DNA from: Mumia sp. Pv4-285
GTDB lineage: Bacteria; Actinomycetota; Actinomycetes; Propionibacteriales; Nocardioidaceae
Assembly (NCBI RefSeq): GCF_041320275.1
Contig: NZ_CP162023.1
Span: forward strand, 4,340,001 to 4,404,000
Reading direction: 5' to 3'
Length of the DNA stretch: 64,000 nucleotides
Shown here piece after piece: positions 24,419-32,281 of this stretch. The first letter of the stretch is position 1. Each line of letters opens with the position of its first letter. Both the position numbers and the translations under genes were made by a program. The notes under the pieces were generated by a model. The model saw only the letters and a program-made list of their open reading frames with translations. It ran no database searches and was not told the origin of the DNA.

Positions 24419-25063
24419 ATGACCACCATCGCTGTCATCGGCGCCACCGGGTTCGCGGGCGGCGCGATCGTGTCGGAGGCGCTCGCGCGCGGCTTCGACG
24501 TGGTCGCCGCCGCGCGCGACACCGCCTCCATCGGTCCGGCCGACCACCAGACGACCCGCGACGGCGACGTGTACGACGCGGAGTTCGTCGACGGCCTCGC
24601 CCGAGACGCCGACGTCGTCGTGGTCGCGGTCCCCCACCACGGGCAGGACCGCGACCTCGTGGAGGCGGTCCCCGCCCTCGCCGAGGCCGTACGTCGTCAC
24701 CACCGACGCCTCGGGTGGGTCGGTGGTGCCGGCTCGCTGCGCGTCGCCGAGGACGGGCCGATCCTGATGGAGACGCCGGACTTCCGCGAGGAGTGGAAGC
24801 CCGAGGCCAGGGCCGGCTATCGGGCTCTCGACGCGCTCACCCGGACCACCGAGGACGTGAGCTGGTTCTACGTCAGCCCCTCGGCGGCGTTCGGCCGGCT
24901 CGCCGACATCCCCGCGCGAGGCACCTACCGGCTCGGTGGCGACGTCCTCCTCACCGAGCCGGACGGCACCTCGTCCATCTCCGGACCGGACTTCGCGCAG
25001 GCGTTCGTCGACGAGATCGCGAGCCCGACCCACTACCGCGAGCGGTTCACCGTCGGCTACTGA
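24419..25063 (+). CDS. NAD(P)H-binding atypical SDR (YwnB/NmrA-like)
   Basis: A 214-residue single-domain Rossmann protein with TTIAVIGATGFAGGAIVSEALARG (glycine motif GATGFAGG), VVVAVPHH, the LGWVGGAGSLRV segment characteristic of the YwnB/flavin-reductase-like atypical SDRs, and SWFYVSPSAAFG. Catalytic Tyr-Lys of classical SDRs is absent, as usual in this group. Function (redox sensing or flavin/quinone reduction) is unknown. TAGCGT at 24407-24412 lies exactly six bases before the ATG, so the mRNA is probably leaderless. Confidence 0.87.
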   Translation: MTTIAVIGATGFAGGAIVSEALARGFDVVAAARDTASIGPADHQTTRDGDVYDAEFVDGLARDADVVVVAVPHHGQDRDLVEAVPALAEAVRRHHRRLGWVGGAGSLRVAEDGPILMETPDFREEWKPEARAGYRALDALTRTTEDVSWFYVSPSAAFGRLADIPARGTYRLGGDVLLTEPDGTSSISGPDFAQAFVDEIASPTHYRERFTVGY

Positions 25064-25098
25064 GCGACCCGCTCCCGGCCTCCACTACGGTGGTCGCC

Positions 25099-26085
25099 GT
25101 GCCCGAGCGCGAGATCACCAGCGACGTCGCCCTCTGCCTCCCGAACGGGCGGCTCAACCCCGAGGCGGTCGGCTGGACCCGGCAGCCGCTGCACCGTGCG
25201 AACCTCCGCGGCTGGGGGCGTACGAAGCGGTGGGAGTACTGGGGAGTCGTCTCCGCGACCCATGCGATCGGCATCCAGGTGTCGTCGCTCGACTACGCGG
25301 CGGTGCACGGCCTGTACGTCCTCGACCGCGTGACGGGCGAGGAGTGGCGCACCGACGCGATCAGCCCGCTCGGACGCGGTGTCGCCCTGCCCGATCGTGC
25401 TGGTACGGGGCGGGTCGCCGCAGTCGCCCAGGACCTCACCGTCGACATCGTCCAACCCCAGAACGGCGAGCGTGGGGCGACGACGATCCGCGCGAGCGCG
25501 GCGCGTCTCTCGCTCGCGCTCCGCGTCGAGCAGCCCGAGGGCCACGAGTCGATGGGCGTCGTGGTCCGGTGGAGCGACCGCCGTTTCCAGTACACGGTCA
25601 AGGATCTGGCCCGACCGGTGAGCGGCATGCTCGCGATCGACGGGACGACGTACGAGATCGAGAAGGCGCACGCCGTGCTCGACCACGGTCGCGGCGTGTG
25701 GCCGTACCGGATGACCTGGAACTGGGGTGCAGGATCCGGAACCGGCGGCAACGCCGTCCAGCTCGGCGGCCGGTGGACCGACGGGACGGGCTCGACCGAG
25801 AACGCGATCCAGGTCGACGGCACGCTCCACAAGATCGGCGCGACCCTGAGCTGGTCGTACGACCGCGACGACTGGTCCGCGCCCTGGAGGGTCACCGGCG
25901 ACGGCGTGGACGCCACGTTCCGTCCGGAGCACGTCCGGGTCGCGAAGACGGAGCTGCTCGTGCTCGGCAACGCCACGCACCAGGCGTTCGGGACCTGGTC
26001 GGGGACGGCACGCGGCGACGACGGGACGACGCTCGACCTCGACGGCCTGGTCGGCTGGGCCGAGGAGGCACGCAACCGCTGGTGA
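25099..26085 (+). CDS. DUF2804 domain-containing protein
   Basis: A 328-residue protein matching the DUF2804 family over its full length: EITSDVALCLPNGRLNPEAVGW at the start, NLRGWGRTKRWEYWGV, DHGRGVWPYRMTWNWG in the middle and a C-terminal beta-rich segment. The fold resembles lipocalin-like/hydroxyneurosporene-synthase-like proteins; no enzymatic function is established. No signal peptide is visible. The start is the GTG at 25099, preceded by TACGGT (25086-25091) as a likely leaderless promoter. It does not overlap the SDR. Confidence 0.85.
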   Translation: MPEREITSDVALCLPNGRLNPEAVGWTRQPLHRANLRGWGRTKRWEYWGVVSATHAIGIQVSSLDYAAVHGLYVLDRVTGEEWRTDAISPLGRGVALPDRAGTGRVAAVAQDLTVDIVQPQNGERGATTIRASAARLSLALRVEQPEGHESMGVVVRWSDRRFQYTVKDLARPVSGMLAIDGTTYEIEKAHAVLDHGRGVWPYRMTWNWGAGSGTGGNAVQLGGRWTDGTGSTENAIQVDGTLHKIGATLSWSYDRDDWSAPWRVTGDGVDATFRPEHVRVAKTELLVLGNATHQAFGTWSGTARGDDGTTLDLDGLVGWAEEARNRW

Positions 26086-26224
26086 CCGCGCGTCTGCGAC
26101 GCGCTGCGTGGCCAGAACCGGCGCGAGACCTGCGGTGGAGCCGTTGCCTGGTTACGCTCCCCACAGCCGGCAGGGAAGTCGGTACGCCGGCGCGCCCGTC
26201 GGTGGGGAGAGCGGGGGCTCAGCG

Positions 26225-28600
26225 ATGAACGACCACGAATCACCCGACGACGCCGTCTCGGGGCTGACGCTGGAGCAGAAGGCGTCCCTCACCTCGGGAA
26301 GCGACTTCTGGCACACCCAGGGCGTCGAGGACGCCGGCATCCCGTCGATCATGATGGTCGACGGACCGACCGGGCTGCGCAAGCAGGACGGTGAGCCGGG
26401 CGTCTCCATGGGCCTGCGGTCCAGCATCCCCGCGACCTGCTTCCCCACTGCCACCTCGCTCGGGTCGTCGTGGGACACCGACCTCGTGGAGCGCGTCGCC
26501 GCGGCGATCGCGCGCGAGGCGCGCGCCGAGGACGTCGCGATCGTGCTGGCCCCCGGCGTCAACATCAAGCGGTCGCCGCTGTGCGGACGCAACTTCGAGT
26601 ACCTCTCCGAGGACCCCTACCTGTCGGGCGAGCTCGGCCTCGCGTTCGTGCGCGGACTCCAGTCCGAGGGCATCGGCGCCTCGATCAAGCACTTCGCCGC
26701 GAACAACGCCGAGACCGACCGGATGCGTGTCTCGGTCGACGCCGACGAGCGGACGCTGCACGAGATCTACCTCGCCGCGTTCGAACGGGTCGTGACCGAC
26801 GGCGACCCGTGGACCGTCATGGCGTCGTACAACAAGATCAACGGCACGTACGCCACCGAGAACGCCTGGCTCCTGCGGGAGGTCCTGCGCGACACGTGGG
26901 GCTTCGACGGTGTCGTCGTGTCCGACTGGGGTGCCGTCCACGACCGCGTCGCAGCGCTCCTCGGGGGCACCGACCTCACGATGCCGCCGTTCGGTGACGA
27001 CGACGCCGTCGTCGCTGCGGTCCGCGACGGGGCGCTCGACGAGCGCGTGCTGGACGAGGCCGTACGCCGGGTGCTGGCGCTGGTGGGTCGCGCCGAGGCT
27101 GTCGCGGGTAGCGAGGGCAGCGAAGGCGCCGAGACCAGCCATGACGATACGGCCCCCACCGACCAGCACCTTTCTCACCACGCTCTCGCGCGCGAAGCCG
27201 CAGCGTCGGGCGCGGTGCTGCTGAAGAACGAGCGCGTCGGCGGTGTACCCGTCCTGCCGCTCACCGACGCGACGCCGATCCTCGTCGTCGGCGAGCTCGC
27301 ACGGACGCCGCGGTTCCAGGGCTCCGGCTCGTCGCGCGTGAACCCGACCCGCGTCGACGTGCCGCTCGACGCGCTGCGTGAGGCGACCGGGGTCGAGCTG
27401 GCGTTCGAGGCCGGCTACACCCTCGGCGGCACGCCCGAGGAGGACCGGGCGCTGCGGACCGCAGCCGTCGAGGCGGCGCACGGCGACCGCACCGTCGTGT
27501 GCTTCCTGGGACTTCCCGACGACTACGAGTCCGAGGGCTACGACCGGACCCACCTCGAGCTCCCGCCGGCCCAGGTCGAGCTCGTGCAGGAGCTGGCGTC
27601 GGCCAACCCGCGCGTGGTGGTCGTCCTCGCCAACGGCGGCATCGTCACACCCGTCGCCTGGTCGCGCGAGGTGCCCGCCCTGCTCGAGATGTGGCTCGGC
27701 GGGCAGGCTGCGGGCTCGGCCGCCGCCGACCTGGTCCTCGGACGCGCGGAGCCCACCGGGCGTCTCGCCGAGACAATCCCGTTCCGGCTCGAGGACACCC
27801 CGGCGTACATCGACTTCCCCGGCCACCTGGGACACTCCCGCTACGGCGAGGGCGTGTTCGTCGGCTACCGCTACTACGACGTCAAGCGCATCCCGCCGGC
27901 GTACCCGTTCGGGTTCGGGCTCGGCTACACGACCTTCTCGCAGGCCGATCTCGCGGTCGACGTCACCGGAGAGGGCGACGGCGTCCGCGCCACGGTGTCG
28001 GTGACCGTCACCAACACCGGTGCGCGACGCGGCACCGAGGTCGTCCAGGTCTACGTGTCGGACCTCGAGGCACCCGTCGCCCGCCCGGAGCGCGAGCTCA
28101 AGGGCTTCGCACGGGTCACCCTGGACCCCGGCGCCTCGGAGCGCGTGACGATCGAGCTGGGTCCTCGAGCCTTCGCCTTCTGGCATCCGGCGCTGCGCCG
28201 CTGGACGGTCGAACCAGGCATGTTCACGGTCTCGATCGGCGCCTCTTCCGCCGACCTGCGTCGCAGCGTCACCGTCGACGTGCGCGGCGACGTACCCCGG
28301 AGCCCGCTGACGGCCGAGTCCACGCTCGCCGAGTGGTTCGCCGACCCGGTCGGTGGCCCGCTCGTGGCGAAGGCGTTCGGCGGCAACGACGACGAGCCCA
28401 GCGCGACCGAGCAGGCGATGGCGGCCCAGGTCCCGCTGTCGACGCTCGCGGGGCTAGCCGGGTTCCCGCGGGCTCAGGTCGACGCGCTCGTGGAGCAGGC
28501 GGCCAACCCGCCCTCACCGGCCGCGGAGGAGTCCGACGCGCCGGTCGAGGCCGGAGCGACAGCGGAGGATCGAGACCCTACGCCCCGACCGGCTGACTGA
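26225..28600 (+). CDS. Glycoside hydrolase family 3 beta-glucosidase
   Basis: A 791-residue cytoplasmic GH3 enzyme without signal peptide. The TIM-barrel domain has GPTGLR, GRNFEYLSEDPYL, SIKHFAANNAE and the nucleophile Asp in VVVSDWGAVHD (about residue 238). A sandwich domain follows, then a fibronectin-III-like domain (about 580-690). It hydrolyses beta-linked glucosides or xylosides from the non-reducing end. A Ser/Glu/Gly/Thr linker at about 294-318 (VAGSEGSEGAETSHDD) separates the two catalytic domains and looks expanded, possibly by a degenerate REP element at 27105-27165. The 3' end overlaps the convergent YbaK gene by 23 bases. It may complement the CebEFG/BglC system at 32-37 kb. Confidence 0.92.
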   Translation: MNDHESPDDAVSGLTLEQKASLTSGSDFWHTQGVEDAGIPSIMMVDGPTGLRKQDGEPGVSMGLRSSIPATCFPTATSLGSSWDTDLVERVAAAIAREARAEDVAIVLAPGVNIKRSPLCGRNFEYLSEDPYLSGELGLAFVRGLQSEGIGASIKHFAANNAETDRMRVSVDADERTLHEIYLAAFERVVTDGDPWTVMASYNKINGTYATENAWLLREVLRDTWGFDGVVVSDWGAVHDRVAALLGGTDLTMPPFGDDDAVVAAVRDGALDERVLDEAVRRVLALVGRAEAVAGSEGSEGAETSHDDTAPTDQHLSHHALAREAAASGAVLLKNERVGGVPVLPLTDATPILVVGELARTPRFQGSGSSRVNPTRVDVPLDALREATGVELAFEAGYTLGGTPEEDRALRTAAVEAAHGDRTVVCFLGLPDDYESEGYDRTHLELPPAQVELVQELASANPRVVVVLANGGIVTPVAWSREVPALLEMWLGGQAAGSAAADLVLGRAEPTGRLAETIPFRLEDTPAYIDFPGHLGHSRYGEGVFVGYRYYDVKRIPPAYPFGFGLGYTTFSQADLAVDVTGEGDGVRATVSVTVTNTGARRGTEVVQVYVSDLEAPVARPERELKGFARVTLDPGASERVTIELGPRAFAFWHPALRRWTVEPGMFTVSIGASSADLRRSVTVDVRGDVPRSPLTAESTLAEWFADPVGGPLVAKAFGGNDDEPSATEQAMAAQVPLSTLAGLAGFPRAQVDALVEQAANPPSPAAEESDAPVEAGATAEDRDPTPRPAD

Positions 28601-29078
28601 TCTCCGCACGCGTCGCACCCACCGCGTCGGCCAGAGCGTCGGCGTCGACGGTGATGCCGACGCCGTGCCCTCCGCCGCCGATCGAGATCTGTCCGGTGAT
28701 CCCGCTGTCCATCACGACGGGCCATGCCGTCGTGCTGCCGAGCGGCGTGATGGTGCCCCGCTCGTACCCCGTCACGTCCTTGGCGGTTGCGGCGTCCGGC
28801 ATCGACACCCGGTTGACGCCGAGCAGCGCACGTAGCCGCGGCCACGAGAACTCGCGGTCGCCCGGCACCATCACGAAGCGGTAGTCGCCGTCACTCACCC
28901 GCACGACCAGCGTCTTGACCAGAGCTCGCGGGGCGACGCCGCGTGCCTCGGCCGCCTCCTCGAGCGACCGAACCCGGCCGTGCCGGGTGACGGAGTGCTC
29001 GAGCCCGAGCGCCTCGGCGGCGGCGATCGCGCGGGCGGACTGGTCGGAGGAGTTCGGCGTGTCGCTCATGGTGACCAT
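28578..29078 (-). CDS. YbaK/EbsC-family aminoacyl-tRNA deacylase-like protein
   Basis: A 166-residue YbaK/ProX-type editing domain: SARAIAAAEALGLEHSVTRH, the conserved Lys in LVKTLVVRV, and the glycine loop YERGTITPLGS. Such proteins hydrolyse mischarged tRNAs (for example Cys- or Ala-tRNA-Pro) in trans; specificity cannot be assigned from sequence alone. A second in-frame ATG at 29069 is possible. The stop lies inside the 3' end of the convergent GH3 gene. Confidence 0.88.
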   Translation of the reverse strand: MVTMSDTPNSSDQSARAIAAAEALGLEHSVTRHGRVRSLEEAAEARGVAPRALVKTLVVRVSDGDYRFVMVPGDREFSWPRLRALLGVNRVSMPDAATAKDVTGYERGTITPLGSTTAWPVVMDSGITGQISIGGGGHGVGITVDADALADAVGATRAEISQPVGA

Positions 29079-29126
29079 CGAAGCACCCCGGTGGTCGCGC
29101 AGCCGGTGACCCGCGGCCTCCCTCGT

Positions 29127-29738
29127 TCAGCCGTCGGAAGGCGGTGCGGACATCGGCGACTGCCCAAGGGCACGGGCGACGGCCACGAGGTTCGCGGCCA
29201 TCGTCACGCCCGTCGTCCGCGACCAGTCGTGGCCCTCGTCGGTCTCGGTGAAGCTCGGACCAGGTCCGGGGCCGCGGTTCCAGTAGGTCCACGCCTGGCC
29301 GGGCACGGTGAACCCGATGTCGCCCAGCGCACCCGCGATCTCGGAGATCACGTGGTGGGCGCCGTCCTCGTTGCCCGTGACGACCACGCCCGCGACCCGG
29401 TCGTACGCGACCGGCTTCCCGTCGTCGTCGGTCTCGGAGATCATCGCGTCGAGCCGTTCGATCGCCTGCTGGGCGTACGAGCTGGGGTGGCCGACCCAGG
29501 TCGGCGTCGCGAAGACGAGGATCTCGCTCGACGTGATCGATTCGTGCACCCGCGGCCAGTCGTCACCGTCGCCCATGTCGGTCTCGACACCGTGGGCGAG
29601 GTCGAGGTCGGCCAGCCGGTAGCTGGTGGTCTCCACTCCCCACCCCTTCATCGCCGACACGACGACGTCGGCGAGAACCTGGGTGTTCGATGGTTCGGGT
29701 GACGGTTTCAGCGAGCAGTTGAGCAGCGTGGCACGCAC
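29127..29738 (-). CDS. Flavodoxin-fold NAD(P)H-dependent FMN reductase-like protein
   Basis: A 203-residue flavodoxin-like protein: MRATLLNCSLKPSPEPSNT is the phosphate-binding start, FATPTWVGHPSSYAQQAIERL the second FMN loop, and GVVVTGNEDGAHHV the third. Such proteins reduce flavins, quinones or nitro compounds. The GTG start is fixed by AAGGAGG five bases upstream. It lies on the same strand 57 bases after an SDR gene and may be part of the SDR/phosphatase/SDR transcript. Confidence 0.88.
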   Translation of the reverse strand: MRATLLNCSLKPSPEPSNTQVLADVVVSAMKGWGVETTSYRLADLDLAHGVETDMGDGDDWPRVHESITSSEILVFATPTWVGHPSSYAQQAIERLDAMISETDDDGKPVAYDRVAGVVVTGNEDGAHHVISEIAGALGDIGFTVPGQAWTYWNRGPGPGPSFTETDEGHDWSRTTGVTMAANLVAVARALGQSPMSAPPSDG

Positions 29739-29780
29739 GTGGCCCTCCTTGGTCGGTTGCCCGTCGGGTACCCGGGGCGG

Positions 29781-29806
29781 GTCACACCATGCAGGTCACA
29801 CCATGC
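29781..29806. repeat. Tandem 14-bp duplication at the 3' end of an SDR gene
   Basis: GTCACACCATGC occurs at 29781-29792 and 29795-29806. The duplication places an equivalent stop context twice: the SDR stops at 29796-29798 and a second copy of the same triplet lies 14 bases on. It looks like a small recent tandem duplication. Confidence 0.85.
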
Positions 29807-30554
29807 GGCGGACGATCCCGAGCGGCGCGTGCCGCAGCACGAACGCGAGCGGGCGCCACGGCCACGACGGCACGATGCGCTCCGGCTTCTCGCTGTCGAT
29901 CGCCTCGACGAGCGCGTTGGAGCCGGTCTCGGTGTCGACCATGCCCTTCGGCTTCTGCTCGACCTGGTCGTTCATCTCGGACGCGATGTATCCCGGGAAG
30001 ATCGCACTCACCGCGATGTCGTGCCCCTTGCGGTTCACCAGGTCCGACCGGATGCCCTCGGCGAGGTGCGCGAGACCGGCCTTGGTCGCGGCGTACGTCG
30101 TCATCGAGCCCGGCATCCCACGCATCGCCGACATCGACGAGACGACGACGAGGTGGCCGGAGCGCCGCTCGTAGAAGTGCTCCATCGCCGCCTCGCACTG
30201 CGCCAGCGCCGCGACGAAGTTCGTCTCGGCCGTCTGGCGGTTCGCGTCGAACCTGCCGGTGCCGATCCGGCCACCCTTGCCGATGCCGGCGTTGACCACG
30301 ATCCGGTCGAGGCCTCCGAGGTCGGCTGCCGCCGCCTTGAACACCGAGAAGACCTGCTCGTGATCGGTGACGTCGAGGGCGTGGACGACGACGCGGATCG
30401 ACGGGTACGCCGCCTCGAGCTCTGCCTTGAGCGCCTCGAGCCGATCGACGCGGCGGGCGGTGAGCGCCAGGTCGTGGCCCTTGGCGGCCCAGACACGCGC
30501 CATGCCGGCGCCGAGGCCGGAGCTCGCACCGGTGATGAGGATGGTCTTGCGCAT
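29796..30554 (-). CDS. Classical SDR-family oxidoreductase
   Basis: A 252-residue classical short-chain dehydrogenase: TILITGASSGLGAGMARV (TGxxxGxG cofactor motif), VVNAGIGKGG, catalytic Ser in VVVSSMSAMRG and YAATKAGLAHL (YxxxK). The charged/hydrophobic C-terminus WRPLAFVLRHAPLGIVRR is typical of SDRs associated with membranes and lipid substrates. It follows the phosphatase gene by 16 bases and is probably cotranscribed with it. Confidence 0.92.
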   Translation of the reverse strand: MRKTILITGASSGLGAGMARVWAAKGHDLALTARRVDRLEALKAELEAAYPSIRVVVHALDVTDHEQVFSVFKAAAADLGGLDRIVVNAGIGKGGRIGTGRFDANRQTAETNFVAALAQCEAAMEHFYERRSGHLVVVSSMSAMRGMPGSMTTYAATKAGLAHLAEGIRSDLVNRKGHDIAVSAIFPGYIASEMNDQVEQKPKGMVDTETGSNALVEAIDSEKPERIVPSWPWRPLAFVLRHAPLGIVRRMV

Positions 30555-30570
30555 CGGTTCTCCTGGGCTG

Positions 30571-31248
30571 TCAGCGGTAGGTGACGAGGTCGGCCGGGAG
30601 GTGGGTGTGCTCGTTGAACGACACCAGGGTCCTCCCGGAGGATCCCGTGATGATCGTCGTGACGCCGGCGTTGATCGTCACGGTGTTCAGGCGCGGCCAC
30701 AGCTCCTGGGCCTGCGGCGTCCACGTCGGAGCGTCGCCCGCGAGCACGTGCGCGGCGACGATCGCGAGCGGGCCGCCGGAGGTGAAGACGACGGCGGAGT
30801 CTCCCTTGCCCAGCGACTCGGCGAGACGCCCGAAGGCGGCGAGGACCCGGGCGGTGAAGTGCGCGTACGGCTCGGGGTACTCGTCGTCGTGCTCGCCGCT
30901 GATCCAGCGCGTCACAGCCGCGACGAACACCCGCTGGAACTCCTTCGGGTCGGTCACGGAGGTGGCGGCACCCGGTGCGTACGCCTCGACGACCGACTCG
31001 TGGGGGAACTCGTCCCACCCGTGGTCCACGTCGTATCCGTCCGACGGACCGGCCGCGTCGAGAGCGGCGATGGCGGTCTGCGCGTGGCGCAGCATCCCAC
31101 CGGCGACGGCGTGCGACGGGAGGAACCCCGAGGCCTCCCAGGACTGGCCCAGCGCGGCCGCCTGGGCGTACCCCCGCTCGGAGAGCTGGTCGTAGTCGTC
31201 GGTGCCGAAGGAGGCCTGTCCGTGTCGGACGAGGTGGATGGCGCTCAC
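30571..31248 (-). CDS. Histidine phosphatase family protein (phosphoglycerate-mutase-like)
   Basis: A 225-residue branch-1 histidine phosphatase. The catalytic LVRHGQASFG is at residues 7-16, the second arm is at MLRHAQTAIA, and the second catalytic His position is replaced in the SGGPLAIVAAHVL segment (VFTSGGPLA, with Ser/Gly where many members have SHGG). Substrate is unknown. The GTG at 31248 overlaps the stop of the upstream SDR (GTGA), so the pair is translationally coupled, an arrangement seen in other actinobacteria with lipid-metabolism genes. Confidence 0.88.
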   Translation of the reverse strand: MSAIHLVRHGQASFGTDDYDQLSERGYAQAAALGQSWEASGFLPSHAVAGGMLRHAQTAIAALDAAGPSDGYDVDHGWDEFPHESVVEAYAPGAATSVTDPKEFQRVFVAAVTRWISGEHDDEYPEPYAHFTARVLAAFGRLAESLGKGDSAVVFTSGGPLAIVAAHVLAGDAPTWTPQAQELWPRLNTVTINAGVTTIITGSSGRTLVSFNEHTHLPADLVTYR

Positions 31249-32093
31249 GACGACACCCGCGCCCCTGCGCGCCGCGCTCCGCCGGCCGCCTCCTCGTCGG
31301 CGGCTGCCTGGCGCGCCGTCCGGAGCATCATGGCGCGGTAGAGCCAAGGGGCGAAGCGCTTCGCGGCGTACGCGACCCGGGCGTCGCGGTCGGGCAGGAT
31401 CACGCTCTTGCCGGCGTCGAGCTGACGAAGGACGTCGGCCGCGATCGTGTCGGCGCTGCGGCCGGACCCTTCGATGAGCTTGCGCGCGGACTCGCTGGCG
31501 CTCGGGTCGGCGCTGCGGATCGAGTCGGCGAGGTTGGTCCGGAAGAACGACGGGCAGATGACCGCGACACCGACGCCGTACGGCTCGAGCTCCCACCGCA
31601 GGCTCTCGCTGAGGGCGACGACGCCCGCCTTGACCGCGGCGTACTCGGTCATCCGGGGCGGATGGACCAGCCCAGCCGCCGAGGCGGTGTTGAGGATCTG
31701 GCCGCTTCGCTGCTCCTTCAGCATCGCGGCGAAGGTGCGGCACCCGCGGGCCACGCCGAGGAGGTTGATCTGGGTGATCCAGTCCCAGCTCTCGGACGTG
31801 GTGAGGTCGACGCGGCCGCCCGACGCGACCCCCGCGTTGTTGACGACGAGATCGATGCCGCCCCAGGTCTGGCGGACCCACGCGAGGGTCGACGTCCAGT
31901 CGTCGTCGCTGCGGACGTCGAGCTGGCGGTAGGTGAGCCGCCCGGGCAGCGCTGCCAGGCCGGAGGGGAGATCAAGGTGGACGTCGGTCGCGAGGACCCG
32001 GCACCCGCGCTCGAGCAGCTGGGTCACCAGCGAGAGGCCGAGGCCCGACGCTGCGCCGGTGACGAGAACGCGGTCGCCTGTGCTGACGGTCAT
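31245..32093 (-). CDS. SDR-family NAD(P)-dependent oxidoreductase
   Basis: A 282-residue classical SDR: VLVTGAASGLGLSLV cofactor motif, VVNNAGVASGG, TASAAGLVHPPRM with the catalytic Ser, and YAAVKAGVVAL (YxxxK). A C-terminal extension of about 60 residues with an Ala/Arg-rich tail goes beyond the core fold. It is the first gene of the SDR-phosphatase-SDR group and diverges from the cellobiose operon. The 188-base divergent gap carries only the CebR/CRP signals, leaving its own promoter unidentified. Confidence 0.92.
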   Translation of the reverse strand: MTVSTGDRVLVTGAASGLGLSLVTQLLERGCRVLATDVHLDLPSGLAALPGRLTYRQLDVRSDDDWTSTLAWVRQTWGGIDLVVNNAGVASGGRVDLTTSESWDWITQINLLGVARGCRTFAAMLKEQRSGQILNTASAAGLVHPPRMTEYAAVKAGVVALSESLRWELEPYGVGVAVICPSFFRTNLADSIRSADPSASESARKLIEGSGRSADTIAADVLRQLDAGKSVILPDRDARVAYAAKRFAPWLYRAMMLRTARQAAADEEAAGGARRAGARVSS

Positions 32094-32183
32094 GGGCCCG
32101 AGCGTATCTAAGCGCCCGCTTACGACGCCCTCGGGCCGTCGGCCGAGCGAGCGACGACTCGGTTACGGTTCTGTAACAACACG

Positions 32184-32197
32184 TGGGAGCGCTCCCA
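32184..32197. promoter_or_regulatory. CebR operator 1, TGGGAGCGCTCCCA
   Basis: A perfect 14-bp palindrome identical to the Streptomyces CebR box. It lies just upstream of TTGACC (32205-32210), the likely -35 of the cebE promoter. Confidence 0.93.
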
Positions 32198-32216
32198 TCC
32201 GCTCTTGACCGCGCAG

Positions 32217-32232
32217 TGTGACTCGCACCACA
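32217..32232. promoter_or_regulatory. CRP/GlxR-like site TGTGA-N6-CCACA
   Basis: Nine of ten consensus positions match. It lies between the two CebR boxes, inside the presumed promoter, which would allow either activation or interference. Weaker than the site at 22.2 kb. Confidence 0.35.
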
Positions 32233-32237
32233 GTTCG

Positions 32238-32251
32238 TGGGAGCGCTCCCA
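32238..32251. promoter_or_regulatory. CebR operator 2, TGGGAGCGCTCCCA
   Basis: A second perfect copy, 54 bases centre-to-centre from operator 1 and 31 bases before the cebE start, i.e. at or just after the transcription start. Paired sites allow looping or cooperative repression by the LacI-type regulator. Confidence 0.93.
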
Positions 32252-32281
32252 TCGGCGGGAGCGGCGAAGGAGAGGGTCACT

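Noticed and set aside
27105-27165. REP element in the GH3 linker
   Set aside because: The sequence is only loosely similar to the defined element ends; too weak to call as a repeat feature.
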